Source: Pseudomonas farris
GTDB taxonomy: Bacteria > Pseudomonadota > Gammaproteobacteria > Pseudomonadales > Pseudomonadaceae
DNA: 64,000 bases
Direction of reading: 5' to 3'
Assembly (NCBI RefSeq): GCF_019145235.1
Contig: NZ_JAHSTV010000009.1
Span: 248,001-312,000, forward strand
Positions 25,809-34,851 of this stretch are shown in pieces; positions within the stretch are counted from its first letter, which is position 1; every line of letters starts with the position of its first letter. A model generated the notes under the pieces. The model was given only the letters and a program-made list of their open reading frames with translations, was not told the origin of the DNA and ran no database searches. The translations under genes were made by a program, and so were the position numbers.

Positions 25809-27170
25809 ATGGAACGGGACACGAGCGTGACCAGACTCATTCCCCAAAACCAACTCGCCGGCCAACACGGGCAGGTGCTAGACAGCCATCAAGCCGTCGC
25901 CGACTTGCGTCAGGCCCTGAGCTATCCCTACGACCTGCAGGGCTTCGACGATCTGCTTAGTGCGATCGGCGCCAACCGCTCCAACTACATGCAGGCCGCC
26001 AACCAGCAGAAACTCATCAACGCCGTTAGCAACGGTGATTGGGTCATGGTGACGCCTCGCATCGATCCCGATAACGGCGGTGCTTCATGGAATGCCTTCA
26101 AAGCCAAACCCGAACCACCACCGGCGCAACATCTGGTCGAAGAACACGCCTTCGCTCTGCCCAAACCCGTGGAGTCGGGCTTCTACATCATTCAGCAGCC
26201 CATGACCCTCGAAGCCCTTGAGCGCTCGCTGTACGAAAACCGGCCAAGCGATGCACTGCGCCGAGAATTCCGCTTGCTCAATCGCCACCTCGGTGAGCGG
26301 GTGAAACCGGGGCAAATGGTGATCTTCAGCGATTCACGGCATTACATGTGCCGTCGCGAAGAGACGCAAATGATGATCGCAGCGGAGAAGGTCAACGAAG
26401 CGCTTAAGGACCTGAGCGAAGAAGAGGCTTCGTTCATGGTCGAAAATCATGAAGTGATTGAGCCGTTTTTGGAGGTGTCGGCCGGGTCGTTGGGTGTGGC
26501 GTCCTTCATGGTCGGCCAACACCTGGAAAACCTCAAAGGCACGCTCATCGAGTTAGAGAAACTGCATCAGCAACAATACCGTCAGCACGGCCACTTGCGA
26601 TCGAGGGATTTCTTTATCCATCGCAAACGGATGATGGCAAAGATCAATGCCAGCCTTGGCCCGCTGGTACGTAAAGGCACAGGCATTCCTGATCATCCCA
26701 GGCTTAAACGAGCATTAGGTCTCTCTACTCGCAGAACAATTCACCATTGGAACAAGGCTGGCGCCCCTACTCAACTGCCGGGCTATGCGACAAATATTCA
26801 GGGCGTATCCAGAGCTGTGAAGTACTTGAAGGCAGGAGGCTATGTTGGCATTGGATTGGCGATGGGGGCAGCGGCGATGAGAGTTGATGAAGCATGTCGC
26901 AGTGGAAGCGAGGATGAATGCTCCCAAGCAAGATTCGTGGAAGGAGGCAAGTTGGCAGGAAGTATTAGCGGAGGTGTTGCCGCCGGATACGTAGCGAGTA
27001 GCGCACTGAAATATGGAGTGTGCGCGGCAATAGGTGTGGAGACATTGGGTGTTGGTGGAATCGTGTGTGCGCTGCTGGTGTCGGGTGCTGTCGCCAGCGC
27101 GACGGGAACCAAAGGCTCAGAAATTGGTGGAGAAATAGGTGAAAAAATATATGAGTTCACGCAACCATGA
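25809..27170 (+). CDS. Putative membrane-acting effector/toxin with LysM-like segment and glycine-rich C terminus
   Basis: A 453-residue protein not recognised as a named family. The N-terminal half holds a LysM-like segment (SGFYIIQQPMTLEALERSLY to VKPGQMVIFSD, about residues 114-168), then a charged helical region. The C terminus has glycine/alanine-rich hydrophobic stretches (about 343-360 and 379-432, e.g. GGVAAGYVASSALKYGVCAA) resembling glycine-zipper pore formers. No signal peptide is seen. The overlapping downstream gene encodes a membrane protein, the arrangement of a toxin-immunity pair. The C-terminal coding part is more AT-rich than the N-terminal part. ATG 25809 and GTG 25827 are both possible starts. 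Toxin role is inferred. Confidence 0.5.
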   Translation: MERDTSVTRLIPQNQLAGQHGQVLDSHQAVADLRQALSYPYDLQGFDDLLSAIGANRSNYMQAANQQKLINAVSNGDWVMVTPRIDPDNGGASWNAFKAKPEPPPAQHLVEEHAFALPKPVESGFYIIQQPMTLEALERSLYENRPSDALRREFRLLNRHLGERVKPGQMVIFSDSRHYMCRREETQMMIAAEKVNEALKDLSEEEASFMVENHEVIEPFLEVSAGSLGVASFMVGQHLENLKGTLIELEKLHQQQYRQHGHLRSRDFFIHRKRMMAKINASLGPLVRKGTGIPDHPRLKRALGLSTRRTIHHWNKAGAPTQLPGYATNIQGVSRAVKYLKAGGYVGIGLAMGAAAMRVDEACRSGSEDECSQARFVEGGKLAGSISGGVAAGYVASSALKYGVCAAIGVETLGVGGIVCALLVSGAVASATGTKGSEIGGEIGEKIYEFTQP

Positions 27171-27955
27171 GTGGCGCTGAGAATGTGCATTTGATTGGTT
27201 GGGTACTTATTTTTCTGATGGTTTTGCTCAGCCAGACCCTCTTATTATTTGGCGCCTATTTCAAACTCGACCAAATTGAAGATCACTTCAACGCGTCTCA
27301 TCTGGTGAGTATCAATCGAAACACGGCGGGTAACGGCCCGTTTGGACGAATGAACAGACTTAGGTTGATTGGCGCTTTGACGGGCAGTTTCTATCAACAT
27401 CAGATGTTGGATTCGTATGCGTTTATGGAGGCTGAAATCTTGCCGGAGCGCCTGAAGAAATGGGCTGAAACTCCAAAAAAACTTATGCGGATTGCGCTCG
27501 TCAGCGCTGGACTACTGTTGCTTTGGAGTGGTTTTGTATCTTTGCGTGCAACAATTTCAAACCCGATGAGCGACCTGAAACTACTCTACACAGCTATCCT
27601 GATCGCCTTTATTACCCTGGTTATTATCGTTTCACTTATGCGGGTGTACATCAGTTTTTTTAAACTCGAAGAACTCGAATCTCACCTCAACGACTCTTAC
27701 TTCGTTGGTCGCAACCGTCGGGTCATGGGTGATGGTCTGTACGGGCGTCATTACCGCTTGGCTCATCTCTCGACCATGCTTCGTGAGGATGATGCATTCC
27801 TGCTGAGAAGCGACCCGCATTGTATTGATGAGATAAAACATTTCCCTTTACACCTACGACGCTGGGTCGTCATTCCCAACCTGATGTTTGCCTATTCAAT
27901 CGTTGGCCTTTGTGCGTATTGGCTCTGCGGAAAGTACGCTGGACTGCTGACCTAA
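27167..27955 (+). CDS. Duplicated four-segment membrane protein, putative immunity partner
   Basis: A 262-residue inner-membrane protein whose ATG overlaps the stop of the preceding gene by 4 bases. Hydrophobic segments lie at about 7-31, 106-126, 137-164 and 239-261. It is a full-length tandem duplication: FKLDQIEDHFNAS followed by GPFGRMNRLRLIGAL (from residue 32) recurs as FKLEELESHLNDS with GLYGRHYRLAHLSTM (from residue 165), an offset of 133, half the protein. The gene is AT-richer than the neighbours. Membrane location and overlap fit immunity to a pore-forming toxin; this is inference. Confidence 0.55.
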   Translation: MSGAENVHLIGWVLIFLMVLLSQTLLLFGAYFKLDQIEDHFNASHLVSINRNTAGNGPFGRMNRLRLIGALTGSFYQHQMLDSYAFMEAEILPERLKKWAETPKKLMRIALVSAGLLLLWSGFVSLRATISNPMSDLKLLYTAILIAFITLVIIVSLMRVYISFFKLEELESHLNDSYFVGRNRRVMGDGLYGRHYRLAHLSTMLREDDAFLLRSDPHCIDEIKHFPLHLRRWVVIPNLMFAYSIVGLCAYWLCGKYAGLLT

Positions 27956-27972
27956 CCCGCAGTCCACACACC

Positions 27973-28941
27973 TCAATTCGCCAACCGAACCCCACCCAAA
28001 CTCCCACTCAATTCATACGCCGCCAATTCCGCCTGATGCGCCGCCAATATCTCCGGCAACGACCCGCGCAAGTACTCGACCCAGGTCTTGATCTTCGCAT
28101 CCAGGTACTGCCGCGACGGGTAGATCGCATACAGATTCAGTTCCTGCGAACGGTAGTTCGGCATCACCCGCACCAGCGTGCCGTTACGCAGCCCTTCAAT
28201 CGCCGCATACACCGGTAAAACGCCAACTCCCATGCCACTGGTGATTGCAGTCTTCATTGCATCAGCGGAGTTCACCAAAAACGGCGAACTATTAATGGTG
28301 ACCATTTCCTGGCCGTCGGGGCCGTCGAAGGTCCATTTTTCCAGCGGGATGACCGGGCTCACCAGGCGCAGGCAGGCGTGGTTGAGCAAATCGCTGGGTT
28401 TGTGTGCGCAACCGTTGGCTTTTACATAGGCGGGCGATGCGCAAACGATGCTGTAGGTGATGCCCAAACGTTGGGAGACGAAGCCCGAGTCCGGCAGTTC
28501 GCTGGCGAGCACGATGGACACGTCGTAGCCCTCGTCGAGCAGATCCGGCACGCGGTTGGCCATGGTCAGGTCGAAGGTCACGTCCGGGTGGGTTTTGCGG
28601 TAGCGGGCGATAGCGTCGATCACGAAGTGCTGACCGATGCCGGTCATGGTGTGCACCTTGAGTTGCCCGGCCGGGCGCGCATGGGCGTCGCTGGCCTCGG
28701 CTTCGGCTTCTTCGACGTAGGCCAGGATCTGCTCGCAACGCAATAAGTAGCGCTTGCCGGCCTCGGTCAGAGCGATGCGGCGGGTGGTGCGGTTGAGCAG
28801 ACGGGTTTGCAGGTGGGCTTCCAGGTTGGAGACCGCGCGCGAGACGTTGGCCGTGGTGGTGTCGAGTTGCACGGCGGCGGCGGTGAAGCTGCCGGCCTCG
28901 GCCACGTAACTGAAGGCGCGCATGTTTTGCAAAGTGTCCAT
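27973..28941 (-). CDS. LysR-family transcriptional regulator
   Basis: A 322-residue LysR protein of the CrgA/AaeR-like branch. The winged helix is in the first 60 residues (MRAFSYVAEAGSFTAAAVQL, SRAVSNLEAHL), the effector domain after (LKVHTMTGIGQHFVIDAIAR). It is divergent from the NodT-FUSC-DUF1656-HlyD efflux genes across 285 bases and is the likely regulator of that pump, as AaeR is for AaeXAB. The effector, perhaps an aromatic acid, is not known. Confidence 0.87.
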   Translation of the reverse strand: MDTLQNMRAFSYVAEAGSFTAAAVQLDTTTANVSRAVSNLEAHLQTRLLNRTTRRIALTEAGKRYLLRCEQILAYVEEAEAEASDAHARPAGQLKVHTMTGIGQHFVIDAIARYRKTHPDVTFDLTMANRVPDLLDEGYDVSIVLASELPDSGFVSQRLGITYSIVCASPAYVKANGCAHKPSDLLNHACLRLVSPVIPLEKWTFDGPDGQEMVTINSSPFLVNSADAMKTAITSGMGVGVLPVYAAIEGLRNGTLVRVMPNYRSQELNLYAIYPSRQYLDAKIKTWVEYLRGSLPEILAAHQAELAAYELSGSLGGVRLAN

Positions 28942-29104
28942 GGGGTGCTCTCTTGGCGAATGGCAAATTGTGACACGAAGTTGCTGATTCTTTACAGGAG
29001 ACTAAAGAGGCGACCAAGGGATTATCGCGTTAACGGTAACAAAGATTCACAAGAATCCCGGCTTATCGCCAACAAGGCCCACCCCTAGAATTGCGCCGGT
29101 CCCA

Positions 29105-29195
29105 TGTAGGAGCGAGGCTGCCCGCGAAGGCGTCCTCACAGGCACCATGGCTGTCGCTTGATAAGACGCCTTCGCGGGCAAGCCTCGCTCCTACA
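29105..29195. repeat. REPIN in the LysR-efflux divergent region
   Basis: TGTAGGAGCGAGGCTGCCCG at 29105-29124 is mirrored, with one extra base, by CGGGCAAGCCTCGCTCCTACA ending at 29195. It occupies most of the promoter side of the efflux operon, only about 30 bases before the NodT start, so the promoter or leader must cross it. Confidence 0.88.
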
Positions 29196-29226
29196 GGATC
29201 TCCCCCTATTTCAGGAATTTTCAGCA

Positions 29227-30726
29227 GTGCCGCGTCGCATCAACAGAGCGCTCAAGACGCTCAGTGTTTTGGCTTTAACCCTGGCAATCAGCGGCTGCAT
29301 CGGAACCGCAGGTATTGTCCCACAGGGCAAGGCACTGGAGGCTGATTCACTGGCCACCGATGAAGCCATTCAGAGCGCCGCGCAAGACGCTCATTGGCCC
29401 ACCACCCAATGGTGGCAAGCCTACGGCGACCCGCAACTGAACCGCTGGATAGACCTCGCACTGCAGGATAGCCCGAGCATGGCCATGGCCGCGGCGCGAG
29501 TGCGTCAGGCGCGGTCCATGGCTGGCATTGCCGAGTCCGCCGAGTCGTTGCAGATCAATGGCCAATCTACCCTCAAGCGCCACAACTGGCCCTCCGATCA
29601 GTTCTACGGCCCCGGCGAGTTGGCCAACACCACTACTTGGGACAACAACGCCGCGCTGGGATTCAGCTATGCCCTCGACCTTTGGGGGCGCGAAAGCAAC
29701 GCCACCGAACGCGCCGTGGACATGGCCCATATGAGCGCCGCCGAAGCACGGCAGGCCCAGCTCGAATTGCAGAACAACATCGTGCGCGCCTACATCGAAC
29801 TCTCGTTGCATTACGCACAACGGGACATCGTCGCCGCGACCTTGAAGCAACAACAGCAAATTCTCGATCTGGCACAGAAACGTCTGGATGGCGGCATCGG
29901 CACGCATTTCGACGTCAGCCAAGCCGAAACACCATTGCCGGAAACCCATCGGCAAATCGATGCGCTGGACGAAGAAATTGCTCTAAGCCGCAACCAACTC
30001 GCCGCGCTGGCCGGTAAGGGGCCGGGGGAGGGTGCGCAGTTGCAACGGCCGACGCTGTCGTTGGGCGCGGCGCTGAAGTTGCCGTCGTCTTTGCCGGCGC
30101 AACTGCTCGGTCAACGCCCGGACGTGGTCGCCAGTCGCTGGCAAGTGGCGGCGCAGGCGCGGGGTATCGATGTTGCCCACGCCGGCTTCTACCCCAACGT
30201 CGATCTGGTCGGCAGCCTCGGCTACATGGCCACCGGCGGTGGGGCGCTGGAGTTTTTGACCGGCAAGAAGCTCAACTACAGCGTCGGCCCGGCGATCTCG
30301 TTACCGATCTTCGACGGTGGCCGCTTGCGTGCGGAGCTGGGCGAGGCCTCGGCGGGTTATGACATCGCCGTGGCCAGGTACAACCAGACGCTGGTCAACG
30401 CGCTGAAGAACCTCTCTGATCAGTTGATCCGACGCGAGTCGATGGACAAGCAACAGGCCTTCGCCACCGAGTCGGTGGCCACGGCGCAGAAGACCTACGA
30501 CATCGCGATGATCGCGTATCAGCGCGGGCTCACCGATTACCTCAACGTGCTCAATGCGCAGACCTTGTTGTTCAAGCAGCAACAGGTGCAGCAGCAGGTT
30601 CAGGCCGCGCGCTTGAGTGCTCATGCGGAATTGGTGACTGCTTTGGGCGGAGGCCTTGGCGCTGGCAACGACGTGCCGAATGCCGAGAAAACCCAGCCCC
30701 CGAAAACCCCGGTTCTTTTGCGTTGA
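29227..30726 (+). CDS. Outer-membrane efflux lipoprotein (NodT/OprM family)
   Basis: Outer-membrane channel of a tripartite pump, 499 residues from GTG 29227. Signal peptide MPRRINRALKTLSVLALTLA and lipobox ISGC (about residue 24) show a lipoprotein. TolC-type features follow: WWQAYGDPQLNRWIDLAL, LGFSYALDLWGRESNATERA, and GPAISLPIFDGGRLRAELGE, duplicated across two OEP repeats. The start has AGGA 9 bases ahead. It begins an operon with FUSC, DUF1656 and HlyD genes, separated from them by a REPIN. Confidence 0.92.
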   Translation: MPRRINRALKTLSVLALTLAISGCIGTAGIVPQGKALEADSLATDEAIQSAAQDAHWPTTQWWQAYGDPQLNRWIDLALQDSPSMAMAAARVRQARSMAGIAESAESLQINGQSTLKRHNWPSDQFYGPGELANTTTWDNNAALGFSYALDLWGRESNATERAVDMAHMSAAEARQAQLELQNNIVRAYIELSLHYAQRDIVAATLKQQQQILDLAQKRLDGGIGTHFDVSQAETPLPETHRQIDALDEEIALSRNQLAALAGKGPGEGAQLQRPTLSLGAALKLPSSLPAQLLGQRPDVVASRWQVAAQARGIDVAHAGFYPNVDLVGSLGYMATGGGALEFLTGKKLNYSVGPAISLPIFDGGRLRAELGEASAGYDIAVARYNQTLVNALKNLSDQLIRRESMDKQQAFATESVATAQKTYDIAMIAYQRGLTDYLNVLNAQTLLFKQQQVQQQVQAARLSAHAELVTALGGGLGAGNDVPNAEKTQPPKTPVLLR

Positions 30727-30736
30727 ACACAAAACC

Positions 30737-30827
30737 TGTGGGAGCGGGCTTGCTCGCGAAAGCGGTGTGTCAGGCGAAATCCGCATTGACTGACACTCCG
30801 TCTTCGCGAGCAAGCCCGCTCCCACAG
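30737..30827. repeat. REPIN between NodT and FUSC genes
   Basis: TGTGGGAGCGGGCTTGCTCG at 30737-30756 is mirrored by CGAGCAAGCCCGCTCCCACA ending at 30826. It lies inside the probable efflux operon, where it could change the relative levels of the two parts of the message. Confidence 0.9.
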
Positions 30828-30873
30828 GGACCGAGTTCTCGCCGCACAACCCTAGACCATTGAGCAAAATTCC

Positions 30874-33078
30874 ATGACGCCCTTGCCTGCACCTTTGCGC
30901 TGGCTGTATTCCCTTGAATGGCGCCGGGGGTTCTTCGACTGGGCACGCAGCGATGGCGTGACCTGGGTGTACATTTTCAAGGTGTTGTTCGCCGCGTTCC
31001 TGACCCTGTGGCTGGCCATGCGTCTGGAGTTGCCGCAACCGCGCACCGCGATGATCACCGTGTTCATCGTCATGCAACCGCAAAGCGGCCAAGTGTTCGC
31101 CAAGAGTTTCTATCGCTTCCTCGGCACGTTGGCCGGGTCGGCGGTGATGGTCGCGTTGATTGCCTTGTTTGCGCAGAACACCGAACTGTTCCTCGGCTCG
31201 CTGGCGATCTGGGTCGGCCTCTGCTCGGCCGGCGCGGCGCGTTATCGCAACTTCCGCGCTTATGGATTTGTGCTCGCCGGTTATACGGCGGCGATGGTCG
31301 GGCTGCCTGCATTGGCTCACCCCGATGGCGCGTTCATGGCGGCAGTATGGCGTGTGCTGGAAATCTCCCTGGGGATTCTCTGCTCGACGCTGGTGAGCGC
31401 CGCGATCCTGCCGCAAACCGCCAGTGCTGCGATGCGCAATGCCTTGTATCAGCGCTTCGGCGTGTTTGCCGTGTTCGTCACCGATGGCTTGCGCGGTCGC
31501 AGCCGGCGCGAGGCATTTGAAGCGAACAACGTGCGGTTTATCGCCGAGGCGGTGGGCCTGGAAGGGCTGCGCAGCGTCACGGTGTTCGAAGACCCGCACA
31601 TGCGTCGGCGCAACGGGCGGCTCAGTCGTTTGAACAGCGAATTCATGGGCATTACCACGCGCTTCAATGCGCTGCATCAGTTGCTCGAACGCCTGCGCAG
31701 CAGCGGCACCGACCATGTTGTCGCGGCGATCAAACCGGGGTTACAGGATCTGGCCGAAGTGCTCGACGGCTTCAGCGGTCGCGCCTTGACCAGCCCCGAC
31801 GCTGCACGCCTGGCCACCGCATTGGCGACCTATAAGCAACACTTGCCGGCGCGCGTCCGCAGCCTGCGGGCGACCTTTCAGGAGAGTGATCCGAGCGACG
31901 CCGAGCAGATGGATTTTCACACCGCCTACGAGCTGCTTTATCGCTTCGTCGACGACCTGCACAGTTATGCACAGACCCACGCGTCGCTGGCCGATCACAG
32001 CCATGAGCGGGAACGTTGGGACGAGCCCTTCACCCCGCAAACCAACTGGCTAGCCTCGGCGGCATCGGGCATTCGCGCAGCATTCATCCTCGTGGTGCTC
32101 GGCAGTTATTGGGTGGCCACCGCGTGGCCGAGTGGCGCGACCATGACCCTGATCGCTGCCGCCACGGTCGGCCTTTCAGCGGCGACACCGAACCCCAAAC
32201 GCATGGCGTTTCAGATGGCCTGCGGGACGTTGCTCGGGGCACTGATCGGCTTCGTCGAGATGTTTTTCATCTTCCCCTTGATCGACGGTTTTCCATTGCT
32301 GTGCGTGATGCTCGCGCCGGTGATCGTGGTCGGTGCGTTCCTGACTTCACGGCCGCAATACGCCGGGGTTGGCCTGGGGTTGCTGATCTTCTTCAGCACC
32401 GGTTCGGTGCCGGATAACCTCACGGTTTACAACCCTTACGCCTTCATCAATGACTACATTGCGATGATCATGGGCATGCTGGTGTGCGCGGCGGCCGGGG
32501 CGATCATTTTGCCGCCCAACAGCCGCTGGTTATGGCGGCGGTTGGAGCAGGATTTGCGCGGGCAAGTGGTGTACTCCATCAGCGGCAAACTCAAAGGTTT
32601 GGCGTCGAGCTTCGAAAGCCGCACTCGCGATCTTTTACATCAGGCCTATGGCCTCGCAGCGGGACAGCCGCAGGTGCAAAGGGACTTGCTGCGCTGGATG
32701 TTCGTGGTGCTGGAAGTCGGCCACGCGATCATCGAGTTGCGCAAGGAACAGGCGATTTTGCCGGTGCATCCGGCGTACGCCGAATCCCAGCCGTGGCGCC
32801 AGTCAATCCGGGTGATGGGGCGTTCGCTGGTGCGACTGTTTCTGCAACCCAGCCAGAGCAATCTGGAACGTGCTCTGGTTGCGGTCGACCACGCGATCAG
32901 CTGCGTGCAGGCCACCGACGAACCCTTCGCGCCGCACTTCGATACCTCTGCCTTGCGCCGGGTGAAGAGCTACCTGCACTTCATCCGCACCTCGCTGCTC
33001 GACCCGCAATCGCCGCTCGCGGACTACATAAATGCCATCGCCACTGCCAAGCCTCAAGGACTTGAACATGCCTCGTGA
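30874..33078 (+). CDS. FUSC-family inner-membrane efflux protein (AaeB-like)
   Basis: A 734-residue pump component with the AaeB/YccS layout: an N-terminal block of six hydrophobic segments (about 30-175; AMRLELPQPRTAMITVFIVM), a cytoplasmic helical region (about 180-390), a second block (about 400-540; LGSYWVATAWPSGATMTLIA) and a C-terminal soluble part. AaeB exports p-hydroxybenzoate and related acids in E. coli. It overlaps the DUF1656 gene by 11 bases. Substrate here is inferred to be an aromatic acid or similar. Confidence 0.9.
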   Translation: MTPLPAPLRWLYSLEWRRGFFDWARSDGVTWVYIFKVLFAAFLTLWLAMRLELPQPRTAMITVFIVMQPQSGQVFAKSFYRFLGTLAGSAVMVALIALFAQNTELFLGSLAIWVGLCSAGAARYRNFRAYGFVLAGYTAAMVGLPALAHPDGAFMAAVWRVLEISLGILCSTLVSAAILPQTASAAMRNALYQRFGVFAVFVTDGLRGRSRREAFEANNVRFIAEAVGLEGLRSVTVFEDPHMRRRNGRLSRLNSEFMGITTRFNALHQLLERLRSSGTDHVVAAIKPGLQDLAEVLDGFSGRALTSPDAARLATALATYKQHLPARVRSLRATFQESDPSDAEQMDFHTAYELLYRFVDDLHSYAQTHASLADHSHERERWDEPFTPQTNWLASAASGIRAAFILVVLGSYWVATAWPSGATMTLIAAATVGLSAATPNPKRMAFQMACGTLLGALIGFVEMFFIFPLIDGFPLLCVMLAPVIVVGAFLTSRPQYAGVGLGLLIFFSTGSVPDNLTVYNPYAFINDYIAMIMGMLVCAAAGAIILPPNSRWLWRRLEQDLRGQVVYSISGKLKGLASSFESRTRDLLHQAYGLAAGQPQVQRDLLRWMFVVLEVGHAIIELRKEQAILPVHPAYAESQPWRQSIRVMGRSLVRLFLQPSQSNLERALVAVDHAISCVQATDEPFAPHFDTSALRRVKSYLHFIRTSLLDPQSPLADYINAIATAKPQGLEHAS

Positions 33079-33268
33079 AATCGCCTTCCACGGCGTGTAC
33101 ATGCCGACCATGACCCTGATGTTTTTCATTGCGGCGGCGCTGGCCTGGGCGCTGGATCGATTCCTTTCCGGATTCGACCTGTACCGCTTTTTCTGGCACC
33201 CGGCGCTGCTGCGCTTGAGTCTGTTTACCTGTCTGTTTGGCGCCCTTGCGCTGACTGTTTACCGTTGA
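33068..33268 (+). CDS. DUF1656 small membrane protein (AaeX-like)
   Basis: A 66-residue protein with two membrane segments (about 11-28 and 45-63) and the conserved start MPREIAFHGVYMPTMTLMF; this family occurs between FUSC and HlyD genes in such pumps. ATG 33068 lies inside the FUSC end and has AAGGACTTGAAC before it, indicating coupled translation. Its precise role in the pump is unknown. Confidence 0.9.
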   Translation: MPREIAFHGVYMPTMTLMFFIAAALAWALDRFLSGFDLYRFFWHPALLRLSLFTCLFGALALTVYR

Positions 33269-33278
33269 GAACACCGTG

Positions 33279-34142
33279 ATGAAAAAGCTTTTCAGCCTGC
33301 TCGCGACCTTGCTGGTGTTGGCCCTCGCCCTGTGGATCGGCCGGACCCTGTGGGTGCATTACATGAACACACCCTGGACCCGCGACGGCCGGGTGCGCGC
33401 CGACATCATCAACGTCGCCGCCGACGTTACCGGTGAAGTGGTGGACGTGCCGGTGCGCGACAACCAGTTGGTGAAGAAGGGCGATTTGCTGATGCGCATC
33501 GACCCCGAGCATTACCGCATCGCAGTGAAACAGGCACAGTCGCTGGTGGCCTCGCGCAAAGCCACGTGGGAGATGCGCAAGGTCAACGCCCATCGCCGCG
33601 CCGACCTCGACAACCTGGTGATCTCCAGGGAAAACCGCGACGACGCCACCAACATCGCCGACTCGGCCCTAGCCGATTACCAGCACGCCCAGGCGCAACT
33701 GGAAGCCGCCGAACTGAACCTCAAACGCACGGAAGTGCGCGCGGCGGTGGACGGCTATGTCACTAACCTCAACGTCCATCGCGGCGACTACGCACGCATC
33801 GGCGAAGCGAAAATGGCCGTGGTCGATATGAACTCGTTCTGGGTTTATGGCTTCTTCGAAGAAACCAAACTGCCCCATGTGCGCGTGGGCGATAAAGCCG
33901 ACATGCAATTGATGAGCGGCGAAGTGCTCAAGGGCTATGTGGAAAGCATTTCTCGCGGCATCTATGACCGCGATAATCCGCAAAGCCGCGAGCTGATCGC
34001 CGACGTGAACCCGACCTTCAACTGGGTGCGCCTGGCGCAACGGGTGCCGGTGCGGATTCACATTGATGAAGTGCCAGAGGGCGTGCTGTTGGCGGCGGGG
34101 ATTACGTGCACCGTTGTGGTGAAACAGGCTGTCGAGGAGTAA
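33279..34142 (+). CDS. HlyD-family periplasmic adaptor (AaeA-like)
   Basis: Membrane-fusion protein linking the FUSC pump to the outer-membrane channel, 287 residues. One N-terminal membrane segment (LATLLVLALALWIGRTLWVH) is followed by a lipoyl-like hairpin domain (TRDGRVRADIINVAADVTG; VPVRDNQLVKKGDLLMRIDP) and beta-barrel part (VVDMNSFWVYGFFEETKLPH). GTG at 33276 adds one residue; the ATG is equally placed. It starts 10 bases after DUF1656 and ends the operon before a REPIN. Confidence 0.92.
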   Translation: MKKLFSLLATLLVLALALWIGRTLWVHYMNTPWTRDGRVRADIINVAADVTGEVVDVPVRDNQLVKKGDLLMRIDPEHYRIAVKQAQSLVASRKATWEMRKVNAHRRADLDNLVISRENRDDATNIADSALADYQHAQAQLEAAELNLKRTEVRAAVDGYVTNLNVHRGDYARIGEAKMAVVDMNSFWVYGFFEETKLPHVRVGDKADMQLMSGEVLKGYVESISRGIYDRDNPQSRELIADVNPTFNWVRLAQRVPVRIHIDEVPEGVLLAAGITCTVVVKQAVEE

Positions 34143-34162
34143 CTGACAGACCGAGTCGCCTG

Positions 34163-34255
34163 CTTCGCGAGCAAGCCCGCTCCCACACTTGATCTACTTT
34201 GTGCACATATGTTGTGTTCACTGAAGATCGAATGTGGGAGCGGGCTTGCTCGCGA
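34163..34255. repeat. REPIN after the efflux operon
   Basis: CTTCGCGAGCAAGCCCGCTC at 34163-34182 is mirrored by GAGCGGGCTTGCTCGCGA ending at 34255; arms point opposite to most others in the window. Confidence 0.9.
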
Positions 34256-34292
34256 ATGGAGCGACTCGGTCCCTCAGGCAGATGGCGACAGT

Positions 34293-34691
34293 TCACTCCT
34301 TGCAAAACGTCTCATGCAAATGCCGCCAAACCACCTTGCCATCGGTCTGTTTCTCAAACACCACCGAGGATCGCCGATCAGAATGCAGCCCTGTCGCATC
34401 GGTCTGCTGCTCGCGGTAACTCACTACCGCGCCACCGTCGTACAGCGCGACACCTCGCAACTCGCTGAGCTCAATCCTGAACCCGAGCTTCTTCCCGCCC
34501 GCCAGCAGAAACAATTCATTCAACGCCTCGAAATCCAGCACCCGACCCAACGGCGAGATCATGGAAAACTGCGGGGAAAAACGCGTCAGCAATTGCTCAA
34601 GCTCGGACTCGTCTCGCTCCTCGGCCAACCATTGCTCGATGGCTATGTGGGCCTGGATCACTTCGTCAAAGTATTCGGTGTATTCGGTCAT
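34293..34691 (-). CDS. DUF4440 / NTF2-like protein
   Basis: A 132-residue soluble protein with the NTF2-like pattern: an N-terminal helix (YFDEVIQAHIAIEQWLAEE), FSPQFSMISPLGRVLDFEAL, and a C-terminal sheet ending VVFEKQTDGKVVWRHLHETF. Such proteins are often of unknown function or steroid isomerase-like. It stands alone between REP elements; no operon context helps. Confidence 0.75.
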   Translation of the reverse strand: MTEYTEYFDEVIQAHIAIEQWLAEERDESELEQLLTRFSPQFSMISPLGRVLDFEALNELFLLAGGKKLGFRIELSELRGVALYDGGAVVSYREQQTDATGLHSDRRSSVVFEKQTDGKVVWRHLHETFCKE

Positions 34692-34726
34692 GTTGTTTCC
34701 TGAAATTTTGCAGCGTCTGTCCTGAA

Positions 34727-34840
34727 GTCTTCGCGGGCAAGCCCGCTCCCACAGTGATCTTTGGTGTGAATGCTATCTGTGCTACCCAGTAGAATCTTGT
34801 GGGAGCGGCGGTGCGACGATTCGACTTGCCCGCGATGATG
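34727..34840. repeat. REP pair of mixed type
   Basis: A standard arm (CTTCGCGGGCAAGCCCGCTC, from 34729) faces a second unit (TGTGGGAGCGGCGGTGCGAC then CTTGCCCGCGATG, about 34799-34838) in which GGTGCGACGATTCGA replaces the usual centre. The second arm belongs to a different REP subtype. Confidence 0.7.
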
Positions 34841-34851
34841 TCGACTCAGTC

